Counted from the first letter of the stretch, positions 9,535 to 19,071 are shown. The stretch: DNA of 64,000 bases from Nocardioides sambongensis (GCF_006494815.1 NZ_CP041091.1:744001-808000), one strand, 5' to 3'. Numbers and translations are program-made. The notes: generated by a model not told the origin, from the sequence alone.

Positions 9535-10068
9535 TCATCGCTCCACGTCGTCGGGGCGCTCGTCGCGCAGCTCTTCGGGCTCGTCGTCGGGCAGTCGGTC
9601 GGCGCGGGCGACGAGCCGGGGGACGCCGTACCAGAGCGTGGCGAAGGCGACCACGACGACACCGCCGGCGACCAGGCCGGGAACGGTGCCGGCGACCACG
9701 TCGAAGACCAGCACCACGACGCCGGCCGAGACGAGCCCGAAGCAGACCAGGCCCGCGCGGGCGCAGACGTGGCCGGCGGCGACCAGCCAGCCGCGCTGCT
9801 GCTGCCGGAACAGCACCCGGTGGAACGAGACCGGCGCGACGATCAGCAGCGTGGTCAGCACCGCTCCGGCGAGCACGGCGAGGTAGAGGTCGCGCTGGTG
9901 CGGGGCCAGGTCGTCGAACCGGGTGGAGAACGGCACCGTGAGCAGGAAGCCGGTGAGGATCTGGACACCGGTCTGCATCACTCGCAACTCCTGGAGCAGC
10001 TCGTTCCAGTTCCGGGTCAGCTGCTCGGGCGGGCGGGGTCCGCTCGGCCTCTGCGTACTGTTCACCAC
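9535..10068 (-). CDS. Small four-helix membrane protein, DUF6328-like
   Basis: From the GTG at 10068 this is about 177 residues. A soluble N-terminus (LTRNWNELLQELRVMQTG) is followed by about four hydrophobic segments and an acidic, Glu/Asp/Arg-rich cytoplasmic tail. The pattern matches DUF6328-type actinobacterial membrane proteins, whose function is unknown. GAGGTGAGC just before the GTG provides a ribosome site; a GTG two codons earlier (10074) or one codon later is possible. It lies 62 bases upstream of the glutaminase and may be co-transcribed. Confidence 0.8.
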   Translation of the reverse strand: MVNSTQRPSGPRPPEQLTRNWNELLQELRVMQTGVQILTGFLLTVPFSTRFDDLAPHQRDLYLAVLAGAVLTTLLIVAPVSFHRVLFRQQQRGWLVAAGHVCARAGLVCFGLVSAGVVVLVFDVVAGTVPGLVAGGVVVVAFATLWYGVPRLVARADRLPDDEPEELRDERPDDVER

Positions 10069-10256
10069 GCTCACCTCGCTCCCGGTCGGACACGCGACGA
10101 CCGCCGATCTCCAGTGGTACCCGCTCGCACGGCGGCGAGCACGGATTTCGGGTCGGTTGGGGCGAATGATGAACGACGGGCGTCCCGGCCGCACTAGGCT
10201 GGTCCCGATGTCCGGTGACCGCTTCCCCTTCTCCTCCGTTGTGCCGACGGGCCGCG

Positions 10257-11599
10257 ATGCATGAGTTCGTCGCTCCGGACCGCGAGGCGCTCGCCAGCAT
10301 CACCGCTTGGATCGTCGAACGCCTATCGAACCCGCCCGAGGTGACCCAGCAGGGGCTGGCCCACGGCCGGGACCCGCTGCCCGAGATCGGCCGGGAGGGA
10401 CTCGGCTCGGAAGCCGCCTGGTCCCACCTGCGTGACGCGGTCCTGCCGACCTCCTTCCCGACCGACCACCCGCGCTACCTCGCCTTCGTGGGCGGCGCCC
10501 CCACCCCGGTCGCGGTGATGGCCGATGCCGCGCTCTCCGCGGCGTCGGTCTACGGGGCAGCGAACTGGAGGCCGGCGCCGTGGTGGCCGCCGAACGAGCC
10601 GCGATCGGCTGGCTCTGCGGTGTCCTCGGCTATCCGGCGCAGGCGCACGGCGCGTTCGTCAGCGGCGGCTCGCTGGCCAACCTGAGCGCCCTGGTCGCTG
10701 CCCGCCACGGCCGCACCGCGGCGACGGGACGACCGCCGGGGATCATCGTCGCCGGCGCGTCGGCGCACTCCTCGGTGTGGTCGGCAGCGGCGATCATGGG
10801 CTGCACGGTGGCGGTGGCCGGTGTGCCCGACTCGGCCCTGCATGCGGTCGATCTGGCGGCCGTTCTCGACTCCGTCGACCCCGCGGACGTGGTGGCGGTG
10901 GTGGCCAGCGCCGGCGCGACCAACACCGGCGCCGTGGACGCCCTCGCCGAGATCGCGACCGTCTGTGCCGAGCGCGGCCACTGGCTGCACGTCGATGCCG
11001 CCTACGGCGGAGCCGCGATGCTGGCGCCGGCGGCCCGCGACGCGTTCGCCGGCATCGAGCGGGCCGACTCGGTGACCGTGGACCCCCACAAGTGGCTGTT
11101 CACCCCCTACGACTGCGCGGCCGTGCTGTATCGCGAGCCCTCGCGGGCTCGCGCCGCGCACCGCCAGCAGGCGCACTACCTGGACGCCGTGAACGGCGAG
11201 GAGGCGGACAACCCGTCCGACTACGCCGTCCACCTCACCCGCCGCGCCCGCGGGCTGCCGCTGTGGGCCTCCCTGCTGGCCAACGGCACCGACGCCTACG
11301 TCGACGCCGTCGAGCGGTGCCTGGCGATGGCCGACCACGCGGCCAAGCAGATCGAGGCGAGCGCGGTGCTGGAGCTGGCGGGCGAGCCCCAGCTCTCCGT
11401 GGTTCTCTTCCGGCGGATCGGTTGGGAGCCGGCCGACTACGCCCGCTGGTCGCACCACGTCCGGGTGACCGGGTTCGGGCTGGTCACGCCGACGATCTTC
11501 GCCGGCAGCACCGTGCTCCGGTTCTGCTTCGTCAACCCGCGCACCAGCGAGACGGACGTCGACCTGCTGCTGGAGAGCTTGATCGCCGATCCGCCCTGA
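10257..11599 (+). CDS. PLP-dependent group II decarboxylase (one-base frameshift in the sequence)
   Basis: Member of the aromatic-L-amino-acid/glutamate decarboxylase family (fold-type I PLP enzymes). The PLP lysine lies in DPHKW, with HVDAAYGG upstream carrying the cofactor-binding Asp. The reading frame breaks at the G run 10554-10557: upstream reads ...SVYG and downstream reads LEAGAVVAAERAA. Adding one G gives SVYGGSELEAGAVV, the family's expected text, and a full-length protein of 447 residues. Everything after the break is conserved, which favours a sequencing error over gene decay. The product amine cannot be predicted; 2,4-diaminobutyrate, tyrosine and tryptophan are among family substrates. 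Confidence 0.82.
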
Positions 11600-11681
11600 C
11601 CCACGGTGGGCACACGCAACCGCACACCCCGGACCCGGGGAATCGTGCGGAGGAGACCGAAGGGCAGCGGATAGAGGAGAC

Positions 11682-14195
11682 ATGCAACGCAGTGGCACGG
11701 GATCGGGCCCGAGCACCGTTGTCGGCGCCGATCGCGGCGCTCCCGGCGGCGACGGCGGCAGCCGGAACCGTACGGCGACGGCGCTGCGGGTGGTGGCGCG
11801 TGCCTCCTGGGTGGTGCTGATCGGCGGGCTGGTGATCAACCAGATCGCCGAGACCGCGTCGTACCAGACCGGGCAGGCGATCCTGCTGACGTCGTTGGGC
11901 GTCTTCTTCCCGCTGCTCCTGCTGCGGCTCGCGCTGGCGGCGCGGCTCTATCCGGCCCGGCGGTTCCCGATCCTGCTGCTGCTGGTCACCGTCGCCGTGT
12001 GGTCGTTGGGGTCGATGCTGGTGAACGCCGCCAGCCTGGAGGAGCAGACCCACTTCCCGGCGCCCGGCGAGTGGCTGTTCGTGGCCGCCTACCTCGGCCT
12101 GGCCGGCTACCTGGTCACCGACGTCGACCGGCGGCAGGTGCACGGCGCCCGGGGCTGGCTCGACGTGGCGGTGATCTGCGGCGCGACCTCCTGCCTGGCC
12201 TCGTTGCTGCTGGTCACCCCGATCCGGCTCGCCTCGCACGAGGAGGGGCTGCCGCTCCTGCTGGCCCTGATGTATCCGCTCGCCGCGCTCGGGATGGCCA
12301 CCGTGGTGCTCGCCCAGCACCTGCTGCAGACCCGGACCGACCGGCGCAAGTCGCTGATGCTCGGTGTCGCCTTCGTGCTGCTGGCCTGCGCCGAGTCCGG
12401 GTTCGCGCTGCAGGTCTCCACGCCGACGTACGACTTCGGCAACACCAGCATCGCGCTGTGGGGCGCTGCCTGGGCGCTGCTGGTCGCGGCGGCGTCCCGA
12501 CCGGAGCAGCGGGTGATCCGGGCGATCCCGAAGCCCGCCGGGACCCGGCTGCTGGTCTCCGCAGGCGTGGTGGCGCTGGCGGTGCTGTCGATCCGTCCCG
12601 ACGACACGCTGGCCTTCTACGTCGTCCCGCCGGCGGTGCTGACGATGGCCGCGGTGGGCACCCGGATGGTGCTGGCACTGCGGGACGCCAACAACGCGGC
12701 CGAGGCGCTCACGCTCTCGATGACCGACGACCTCACCATGCTGCCCAACCGGCGGGCCGTCCGGGCCCGGTTGGCCCAGTGCCTCACCGACCGGCAGCCG
12801 CTGGCGCTGATGCTGCTCGACCTGGACGGCTTCAAGGAGATCAACGACTCGCTCGGCCACCACGCCGGCGACGTGGTGCTGACCTTCGTCTCGGTGCGGA
12901 TGCAGGAGGCCGTCGGCAACGACGTGATGGTGGCACGACTGGGCGGCGACGAGTTCGCGCTGCTGCTGGACACCGTGGACGAGATCGACCTGATGGAGAC
13001 CGCGCGCAGCGTGCTCGACGAGCTGGCGGAGCCGGTGGTGGTGGACGGCATCGAGATCAGTCCGTCCGGATCGATCGGGATCACCGTCCTCAACGAGGGC
13101 GACACCGACAGCGGCGAGGTGCTGCGCCGGGCCGACGTGGCCATGTACCAGGCGAAGAGCTCACGCTCGGGTGCCGCGCTGTACGACGCCCACCTCGACG
13201 AGTTCTCCCGCTCCCGGCTGGAGCTCGCCGAGGACCTGCGCAAGGGGATCGCGGACCAGCAGATCGAGGTCTGGTACCAGCCTCAGGTCGACGCCCGATC
13301 GATGCGGGTGCACGCCGTCGAGGCCCTGGTGCGCTGGCGGCATCCGCAGCAGGGTCTGCTCAGCCCGGTGGCCTTCCTGCCCGCCGCACGCCGGGTCGGC
13401 CTGATGGGGCTGCTCTCGGACAACATCGCCTGGCAGGCGGTGCGCGACCTGCGGGAGTGGCTGGACGCCGGGCTGGACCTCCAGGTGGCGATCAACTGCG
13501 CGCCCCCCGAGCTGCTCAGCCAGACGTTCCTGCCGCGGCTCTACAGCTCGATGGAGGAGTGGGACGTGCCGGCCGACCGGGTGCTCGTCGAGGTCACCGA
13601 GGACTCGTTCCTGGCCGACCCGCAGCGGGCCCGCGACGTGCTGCTGGAGCTGCGCCAGCGCGGCATCAAGGTCGCCATCGACGACTACGGGACCGGCTTC
13701 TCGTCGTTGACCTACCTGCGGGACCTTCCGGTCCAGGAGCTCAAGCTCGACCGGTCACTGGTCCGCGACGTGACCACCGACGATCGGAGCCGGATGATCG
13801 TGGCGTCCACGATCCAGCTCGCCCACGCGCTGGACATGCGCACCGTGGCCGAGGGCGTCGAGGACGCCGCCGACATGACCAAGCTGGTGGCGATGGGGAT
13901 CGACAGCCTGCAGGGCTACCACGTCGCCCGTCCGATGCCGGCCGCGGACGTCGAGCAGTGGGTGCACTGGTGGGCCGATCGCACCGCGAGCAGCGAGGAC
14001 GCGCAGGCCGGGCGGCCGGCTCCGTCGTCCGGCTCCGTGGGGAGTCCTACGGAGAGCGGCAGCGACCCCGGGCCTCGCCACGACGGACCCCGCGACGACG
14101 ACCCCCGTGACGACGTACGACGCAGCGTGGTGCGCGGCGCACGGTCGTCGTTGACCGACCCCGGCGCCGGCTTCGGCCTGCCGGAGGACCGATGA
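11682..14195 (+). CDS. Membrane-bound GGDEF-EAL cyclic-di-GMP enzyme
   Basis: An 837-residue bifunctional signalling protein. Residues 20-330 carry about eight hydrophobic segments (a membrane sensor). A GGDEF diguanylate-cyclase domain follows, with LGGDEF at about 420-425, then an EAL phosphodiesterase domain with EALVRW at 547-552, INCAPPEL, DDYGTGFSS and AEGVE. All metal and catalytic residues look intact in both domains, so both activities are possible. The C-terminal 70 residues are Ser/Pro/Asp-rich and disordered. AGAGGAGA precedes the ATG. A GNAT-like gene starts 49 bases downstream and is probably co-transcribed. Confidence 0.93.
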   Translation: MQRSGTGSGPSTVVGADRGAPGGDGGSRNRTATALRVVARASWVVLIGGLVINQIAETASYQTGQAILLTSLGVFFPLLLLRLALAARLYPARRFPILLLLVTVAVWSLGSMLVNAASLEEQTHFPAPGEWLFVAAYLGLAGYLVTDVDRRQVHGARGWLDVAVICGATSCLASLLLVTPIRLASHEEGLPLLLALMYPLAALGMATVVLAQHLLQTRTDRRKSLMLGVAFVLLACAESGFALQVSTPTYDFGNTSIALWGAAWALLVAAASRPEQRVIRAIPKPAGTRLLVSAGVVALAVLSIRPDDTLAFYVVPPAVLTMAAVGTRMVLALRDANNAAEALTLSMTDDLTMLPNRRAVRARLAQCLTDRQPLALMLLDLDGFKEINDSLGHHAGDVVLTFVSVRMQEAVGNDVMVARLGGDEFALLLDTVDEIDLMETARSVLDELAEPVVVDGIEISPSGSIGITVLNEGDTDSGEVLRRADVAMYQAKSSRSGAALYDAHLDEFSRSRLELAEDLRKGIADQQIEVWYQPQVDARSMRVHAVEALVRWRHPQQGLLSPVAFLPAARRVGLMGLLSDNIAWQAVRDLREWLDAGLDLQVAINCAPPELLSQTFLPRLYSSMEEWDVPADRVLVEVTEDSFLADPQRARDVLLELRQRGIKVAIDDYGTGFSSLTYLRDLPVQELKLDRSLVRDVTTDDRSRMIVASTIQLAHALDMRTVAEGVEDAADMTKLVAMGIDSLQGYHVARPMPAADVEQWVHWWADRTASSEDAQAGRPAPSSGSVGSPTESGSDPGPRHDGPRDDDPRDDVRRSVVRGARSSLTDPGAGFGLPEDR

Positions 14196-14244
14196 GCAGG
14201 ATGCAGAGCGGCGTGAGCGCGCTCGCAGCGACCCGAGGAGATGC

Positions 14245-14940
14245 GTGAACACGACACCGTTGCGACTGGTGCTCGACCCGGCCGGCGCCGAGCTCGAGGC
14301 CGCTCTGGCCTGCGAGGCCGAGGTCTTCCTGGCCACCTACGGGAACACCCCGGAGGAGTTCGAGCGGGAGTACGGGCCCTACGCCGCCGACACCGGCTTC
14401 ATGACGGTGCTCGACGAGTGCGGCCTGGCGCTGGCCACGACGCGGATCATCGCGCCCGGACCGGCCGGCCTGAAGAGCCTCAACGACATCGCCCGGGAGC
14501 CCTGGGCCAACGACGGTGACCGTTCGGCCCGCGCCGTCGGGCTGGACCCGTCGCGGACCTGGGACATCGCCACCATCGCGGTGCGCCGGATGCAGGGGCG
14601 CAACCCGCTCTGCTCGGCCGCGCTGTACCACGGCATCGTCACCGCCGCGCAGGCCAACGGCATCGAGTCCGTGGTGATGATCATGGACGCCCGCGCGCGA
14701 CGCCTGCTGTCGGCCGCCGGCCTGCACCCCAGCATCCTGCCCGGCACCGGCGAGGGCGAATACCTGGGCTCCGCGCGGAGCACCCCGCTGTGGGCCAATC
14801 TGGACCGGCTCTTCGACCAGCAGCGCCGTACCGACCCGGACGCCTACCGACTGATCTACCAGGGCATCGGGCTGGACGGCATCACGCTGCCGAGCGACTG
14901 GACGTGGATGCGCCCGGGGGAGCGGGCCACGTCGCGCTGA
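14245..14940 (+). CDS. GNAT-fold acyltransferase-like protein (LuxI/FeeM-type resemblance)
   Basis: A 231-residue protein starting at GTG 14245, with GAGGAG five bases upstream. Its layout (EFEREYGPYAADTGFM, GLALATTRIIAPG, WDIATIAVRR, LYHGIVTAAQANGIESVVMI) follows the GNAT-like fold seen in N-acyl-amino-acid and acyl-homoserine-lactone synthases. No single signature residue is decisive. It could be an acyltransferase or a catalytically dead relative. Its position right after a GGDEF-EAL gene suggests a signalling or cell-surface role. Confidence 0.65.
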   Translation: MNTTPLRLVLDPAGAELEAALACEAEVFLATYGNTPEEFEREYGPYAADTGFMTVLDECGLALATTRIIAPGPAGLKSLNDIAREPWANDGDRSARAVGLDPSRTWDIATIAVRRMQGRNPLCSAALYHGIVTAAQANGIESVVMIMDARARRLLSAAGLHPSILPGTGEGEYLGSARSTPLWANLDRLFDQQRRTDPDAYRLIYQGIGLDGITLPSDWTWMRPGERATSR

Positions 14941-14944
14941 ACGG

Positions 14945-16123
14945 TCAGCCGGTCGCGCCGTACCGGGCCAGGTAGGGAGCGAACCGCTCGGTCACCTCGG
15001 CGTCGCTGAGTCCGAACTCCGCCAGCGAGTACTGGTGGTCGGGTCGGCGCTCGCCGCGGTGGCTCACGTCGTCGGCGGCCCGGACCGATGCCCGCGCGTC
15101 GTCGTCGAAGTCGAGGTCGAACGCCGCGTAGATGCCGGCCACGGTCCCGACCGGGTCGGCCACGAAGCTCTCGTACCGGACGTCGACGAACCGGCGCTCG
15201 TCCGCGTGGTCCCGGTCGGCCAGGTAGCGCTCGGTGGAGGCGCTCCACAGGTCCAGGTGGTCCCTGCCGATCGTCGCGCCGGTGAAGGCCGTCGAGGTGC
15301 CGGCCGAGGTGCGCGCCGTCAGGCTGCTGACCGAGGCGATCACCCGGCGGGGGTCGCGGTGGGTGGTGACCACGAGCGCGTCCGGGTAGACGGCGGTCAG
15401 GGCGGCGAGGGAGAACAGGTGGCCGGGGTTCTTCAGCACCCAGCGGCGATCCTGGTCGTTGGAGCCGATCATCTCCAGCAGTCGCCGGTGGCGCCGGTAG
15501 GTGACCGTCAGGTCCTGCTCCGCCAGCCACTCCCGGTACGTCGGCAGGTGGGCGCCGCTGGGGAAGGCCAGCGACCGCATGCTCTGACGCTCGAGCCACC
15601 AGCACTCCTCGACCGCCTCCGGCGCCAGGTAGTGCATGCCCTGCATCCCGTCGACCGCGGCGACCCGCCGGGCGACGTGGGCGCTGGTCTCCAGGTAGGC
15701 GTCGTCGCTGGCCCAGGACTCCCGGGGCGGGCGGGGCTTCGGCGCGCCGGCCAGCCACATCTCCAGCCCCTGGTGGCGCGGATCGGCGCAGAGCAGTCGG
15801 TGCAGCGCGGTGGTGCCCGAGCGGGGCAGCCCGGTCACGAAGATCGGGCGCAGCAGCGGTCTGGTGCGGCCGTGGCCGTCGGTCTCGCGCCACTGCGCCT
15901 CCGCGCACAGTCGCGAGCGCAGGGCCTGCCCCAGGTTCCCGCTGATCTTGGCCCAACCCGGCCCGGTCAACGCGGCCTCCGAGCGGTAGCCCTCCAGCAG
16001 GACCTCGAGCCCGTCCAGGTAGTCGTCGCTGCCGAAGTCGTCGAGTCCGGTGACGGTCGTCGCCTCCTCGTGGAGCTGGTCGATCGCTGCGCTGACAGTG
16101 GTCGGAGAAGCGAGTGGAGACAT
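14945..16123 (-). CDS. Sulfotransferase family protein
   Basis: A 392-residue PAPS-dependent sulfotransferase-like protein. The 5'-phosphosulfate-binding loop is FVTGLPRSGTT (about residue 90), and a 3'-phosphate-binding TTHRDPRRVIAS segment lies about 140 residues later. The ATG at 16123 has AAGGA upstream, while the GTG at 16138 has none. It is last in a four-gene minus-strand operon. In bacteria this Sulfotransfer_3-type family acts on lipids, sugars or unknown alcohols. Neighbouring SDRs suggest a hydroxylated substrate such as a sterol, which is inference. Confidence 0.85.
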   Translation of the reverse strand: MSPLASPTTVSAAIDQLHEEATTVTGLDDFGSDDYLDGLEVLLEGYRSEAALTGPGWAKISGNLGQALRSRLCAEAQWRETDGHGRTRPLLRPIFVTGLPRSGTTALHRLLCADPRHQGLEMWLAGAPKPRPPRESWASDDAYLETSAHVARRVAAVDGMQGMHYLAPEAVEECWWLERQSMRSLAFPSGAHLPTYREWLAEQDLTVTYRRHRRLLEMIGSNDQDRRWVLKNPGHLFSLAALTAVYPDALVVTTHRDPRRVIASVSSLTARTSAGTSTAFTGATIGRDHLDLWSASTERYLADRDHADERRFVDVRYESFVADPVGTVAGIYAAFDLDFDDDARASVRAADDVSHRGERRPDHQYSLAEFGLSDAEVTERFAPYLARYGATG

Positions 16124-16157
16124 TGATCCGTCCTTCACGAGGGTGTGGGCATCCGGC

Positions 16158-16976
16158 TCAGTGGTGCGTGGCGCCGGCGGTGACGTCCAGGCACTGGCCG
16201 GTGATGGCGCGGGCCAGGTCCGAGGCGAGGAAGACCGCGGCGTCGGCGATCTCCTCGGGCAGCGGCAGGCGGCGCAGGTCCGCCTGGGCGGCGATCTCGT
16301 CGTGGACGGCCTGGGCGGTCGTGCCGCGGGCGGCGGCGGCCTTCTCGAAGCTGCCAGCCACGGCGTCGCTCCAGATGTAGCCGGGGGCGACCGAGTTGAC
16401 CCGCACGCCGAGCGGGCCGAGCTCGACGGAGAGGCCGCGGGCCAGCGCGAGCAGCGCGGACTTGGCCATCCGATAGCCGCCGAACCGCGGCAGCTGGTTG
16501 CGCAGGACCATCGAGTTGACGATCACCACGGAGCCGGCGCCGTCGGTCAACGCCGCCGCGCACCGGCGGATCACCTCCAGGGCCATCAGCGGCGACTCCA
16601 GCTCGGCGCGGACGGTGTCCACGCCGGTGGCGAGCAGGTCCTCCCGGCTGGGCGGGACGGTGGCGTTGTGCAGCACCGCGTCCAGTCGGCCGTACTCCGC
16701 GAGGGTGGCCGCGACCAAGCGGTCGACGGCGGCGCCGTCGCCGAGGTCTGTCGGCACCACCAGCGTCCGGCCGCCTGCGGCGGTGGCGGCGGCCGCCACC
16801 TCGTGCAGGCGTTCCTCGTTCCTGGCGGCCAGCACGACGTTCGCGCCGGCGGCGGCACTGCGGACCGCCAGGGCCGCCCCGAGGCCGGGGCCGACCCCGG
16901 CGACCAGGACCACCTTGCCGGTCAGCACGTTCGTCGTCGGTGCCGCAGGCGCCGCCGGCACGGCGACGTCGGTCAC
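16158..16976 (-). CDS. Short-chain dehydrogenase/reductase
   Basis: A 272-residue SDR. The cofactor loop GVGPGLGAA is slightly atypical (G-x3-G-x-G kept), and the active site is SMV with YRMAK (Tyr-x3-Lys). The C-terminal GQCLDVTAGATHH is typical of classical SDRs. The GTG start at 16976 overlaps the stop of the DUF1214-like gene (GTGA), so the two are translationally coupled. The reaction is probably reversible oxidation of a secondary alcohol; the substrate is unknown. Confidence 0.85.
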   Translation of the reverse strand: MTDVAVPAAPAAPTTNVLTGKVVLVAGVGPGLGAALAVRSAAAGANVVLAARNEERLHEVAAAATAAGGRTLVVPTDLGDGAAVDRLVAATLAEYGRLDAVLHNATVPPSREDLLATGVDTVRAELESPLMALEVIRRCAAALTDGAGSVVIVNSMVLRNQLPRFGGYRMAKSALLALARGLSVELGPLGVRVNSVAPGYIWSDAVAGSFEKAAAARGTTAQAVHDEIAAQADLRRLPLPEEIADAAVFLASDLARAITGQCLDVTAGATHH

Positions 16977-18169
16977 GACGGCATCCGGTCGGCGACGGCG
17001 GCCTGCCGGACGGCGATCCGCTCCCGCCAGGCCGTGTTGTCGATCCGCTGCTCGGCGTGGAACGGGAGGACCGTGGGCAGGTCGTCGACGGCGACGACCT
17101 CGGTGGTGGGGCCGTGGTCCGGCGTCAGCGGCTCGCTGACCCGCTGCCAGCGGACCTGCAGGTAGCCGCGGTCGTGTCCGGTGGTCTCGATCCAGTTGGT
17201 CAGCCCGGGGTTCCGGTGGCTGACGACGTAGCGGATCATGCCGTCGGGGTCGACGCCGGCCTGCTCGGCGGTGAGGCTGGTCTGGTGGCTGGCGTAGTCG
17301 AGCGAGACGTACCACATCGAACCCAGCTGGAACCCCTGGTAGGGCATCCCCGAGGCGGGGACGGTGACCACGAGGGCCTCGTCCTCGGCGAGCTGGTAGT
17401 GGCCGGCCGAGCTGTACTGGGTGGCCAGTCCGCCGGGGGTCAGCTTCGGGGCATACATCGTGTTCACCGGCTGGTCGAGGTAGAAGAGCTCGACGAACTC
17501 CAGGAAGGTCCGCACGTAGCCGGTGAGGATGCGGCCCGCTCTGGTGAAGCGCTCGGCGAGCTCGGCGGAGCCGGGCTGGCGGGCCGGCATGCCGATCCGG
17601 TCCACGCGCTGCACCCGCACCGTGCCGGGGCGTTCGGTGGTCCAGTCGCTCAAGGTCTGGCGGACCAGCAGGCGGGAGGAGTCGGGCTGCAGGGTGTAGT
17701 AGCCGGGGCCACCATCGGTGCGCGGGCCGAAGCGGATCGTGAAGCGACCGTCCTCGTCGATCGGGAAGTCCCGGTCGTCGAACGCGAGGTGGCTGGCCGG
17801 CGAGGTCTTCTGGGCGTGCGAGCCGCCCAGCACCTGGAACACCATGTCCGCCGCGGTGCCGCGCTCTCCGACGACCTCGTACTCGGCGTCACCGGAGATC
17901 TGGGCCGCGAAGTAGAGCGTGTCCGGGTTGTCCAGCCCCATCTTCGTCCACATCGTCGAGGGGCGGGCGAAGTGCGGGTCGGTCGGGTCGCTGGCCCACG
18001 CGCTGCCGATCGCGACCTTGACGAGGCCGGCCAGGTAGTCCAGCCCCTCCGCGAGGTCGCGGTCGTCGCGGACGTGCGGCGCCGTGCGCACGAGCTCCTC
18101 CGCCTCGAGCAGCGACCGAGCGAACGCGCCGGTCCCGGTGTCGGCGACTGGGCCGAGGGTCGCGCTCAC
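16973..18169 (-). CDS. DUF1214-like protein
   Basis: A 398-residue protein of the DUF1214 type. The C-terminal half has the SMWYVSLDY and NWIETTGHDRGYLQVRWQ segments typical of that family (often paired with DUF1254). No signal peptide is visible, so it is probably cytosolic. Function is unknown, although relatives often sit beside steroid or terpenoid catabolic genes. It starts at a GTG that overlaps the upstream SDR stop and ends overlapping the next SDR start, so all three are read as one unit. Confidence 0.8.
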   Translation of the reverse strand: MSATLGPVADTGTGAFARSLLEAEELVRTAPHVRDDRDLAEGLDYLAGLVKVAIGSAWASDPTDPHFARPSTMWTKMGLDNPDTLYFAAQISGDAEYEVVGERGTAADMVFQVLGGSHAQKTSPASHLAFDDRDFPIDEDGRFTIRFGPRTDGGPGYYTLQPDSSRLLVRQTLSDWTTERPGTVRVQRVDRIGMPARQPGSAELAERFTRAGRILTGYVRTFLEFVELFYLDQPVNTMYAPKLTPGGLATQYSSAGHYQLAEDEALVVTVPASGMPYQGFQLGSMWYVSLDYASHQTSLTAEQAGVDPDGMIRYVVSHRNPGLTNWIETTGHDRGYLQVRWQRVSEPLTPDHGPTTEVVAVDDLPTVLPFHAEQRIDNTAWRERIAVRQAAVADRMPS

Positions 18170-18984
18170 GGGTGGTCCGGCATGTTGGTCCAGCCCTTGC
18201 CGTCCTCACGGGCGTACCAGCCCGAGGCGGCGAGGGTGCCTCCGTCGACCGGGAGCGTCTGCCCGGTCACGAACGCCGCGGCGTCCGAGGCGAGGAACTC
18301 CACCACCCGGGCGCAGTCGTCCGGCTGCCCGAACCGACCCAGCGGCACCCACAGCGGGAGCTGGCCGGCGTCGCGGCCGCGCAGCATCGCCGCCGCCGGC
18401 GTCTGGAGCGTGTCGTTGAGGTCCGGCGCGATCGCGTTGACCCGGACGCCGTACCGTCCGACCTCGACCGAGAGGCTCTTGGTGAACGCGACCACGCCGG
18501 CGTTGTACGCCGAGTAGGCGACGTGGCCGGGGATGCCGCGGAACGCCTCGACGGTGGAGTTGTTGACGATCGCACCGTGGCCCTGCTCGACCATGGTCGG
18601 CAGCAGCGCGTGGGTCAGCTGCAGCACGTTGCGCAGGTTCACCTCGTAGAGCCGCTGCCACTGCTCGGGGGTGCTGTGCAGGAAGGTCTTGGAGGCCGGG
18701 CGGAAGTCGCCGACGTTGTTGACCAGCACGTCGATGCGTCCGTCGGCCGCGCCGAGCGCGACGTCGCGGACCTGCTCGACGACAGCCTGGTCGCTGATGT
18801 CGCCGACCACCAGCAGGCACTCGCCGCCGGTGCCCTCGATGTCGCTCTGGGCGGCCTTCGCGGCTTCGGCGTCGATGTCGTTGAGCACGACCAGGTCGCC
18901 GGCCGCGGCGAGGCGCCGACTGACCGCGCCGCCGATGCCGGAAGCCCCTCCACTGATCACTGAGACTCGCTGGACCGTTGTCAT
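18166..18984 (-). CDS. Short-chain dehydrogenase/reductase
   Basis: A 272-residue classical SDR with GGASGIGGA cofactor loop, NNVGD, Ser in NNSTVEA and YSAYNAG at the usual Tyr-x3-Lys position. The expected Lys after Tyr appears replaced by Asn (Y-S-A-Y-N), which may impair or alter catalysis. It is the first gene of the operon 18984-14945. The ATG at 18984 lies 43 bases from a TCCC-N7-GGGA site in the divergent promoter shared with the epimerase gene. Confidence 0.83.
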   Translation of the reverse strand: MTTVQRVSVISGGASGIGGAVSRRLAAAGDLVVLNDIDAEAAKAAQSDIEGTGGECLLVVGDISDQAVVEQVRDVALGAADGRIDVLVNNVGDFRPASKTFLHSTPEQWQRLYEVNLRNVLQLTHALLPTMVEQGHGAIVNNSTVEAFRGIPGHVAYSAYNAGVVAFTKSLSVEVGRYGVRVNAIAPDLNDTLQTPAAAMLRGRDAGQLPLWVPLGRFGQPDDCARVVEFLASDAAAFVTGQTLPVDGGTLAASGWYAREDGKGWTNMPDHP

Positions 18985-19026
18985 GCGGTGGACGCTAGGA
19001 GTCGCAGGTGAGCACGATCACGACCC

Positions 19027-19044
19027 TCCCGATGAGCGGGACAT
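19027..19044 (+). promoter_or_regulatory. Putative regulon operator, site E
   Basis: Sequence TCCCGATGAGCGGGACAT in the 99-base divergent spacer between the SDR operon and the epimerase gene. It fits the TCCC-N7-GGGA pattern shared with nine other intergenic sites in this window. Confidence 0.6.
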
Positions 19045-19052
19045 GCCCCGGT

Positions 19053-19071
19053 GGGGGTGGGTGGGGTGGGG
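19053..19071 (+). promoter_or_regulatory. G-quadruplex motif in the epimerase leader
   Basis: Four G tracts (5, 3, 4 and 4 Gs) are separated by single T residues on the coding strand, ending 12 bases before the ATG at 19084. One-base loops are the most stable parallel G-quadruplex arrangement. The last tract (GGGGAG) is also the only Shine-Dalgarno candidate, so folding would hide the ribosome site. Confidence 0.65.
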
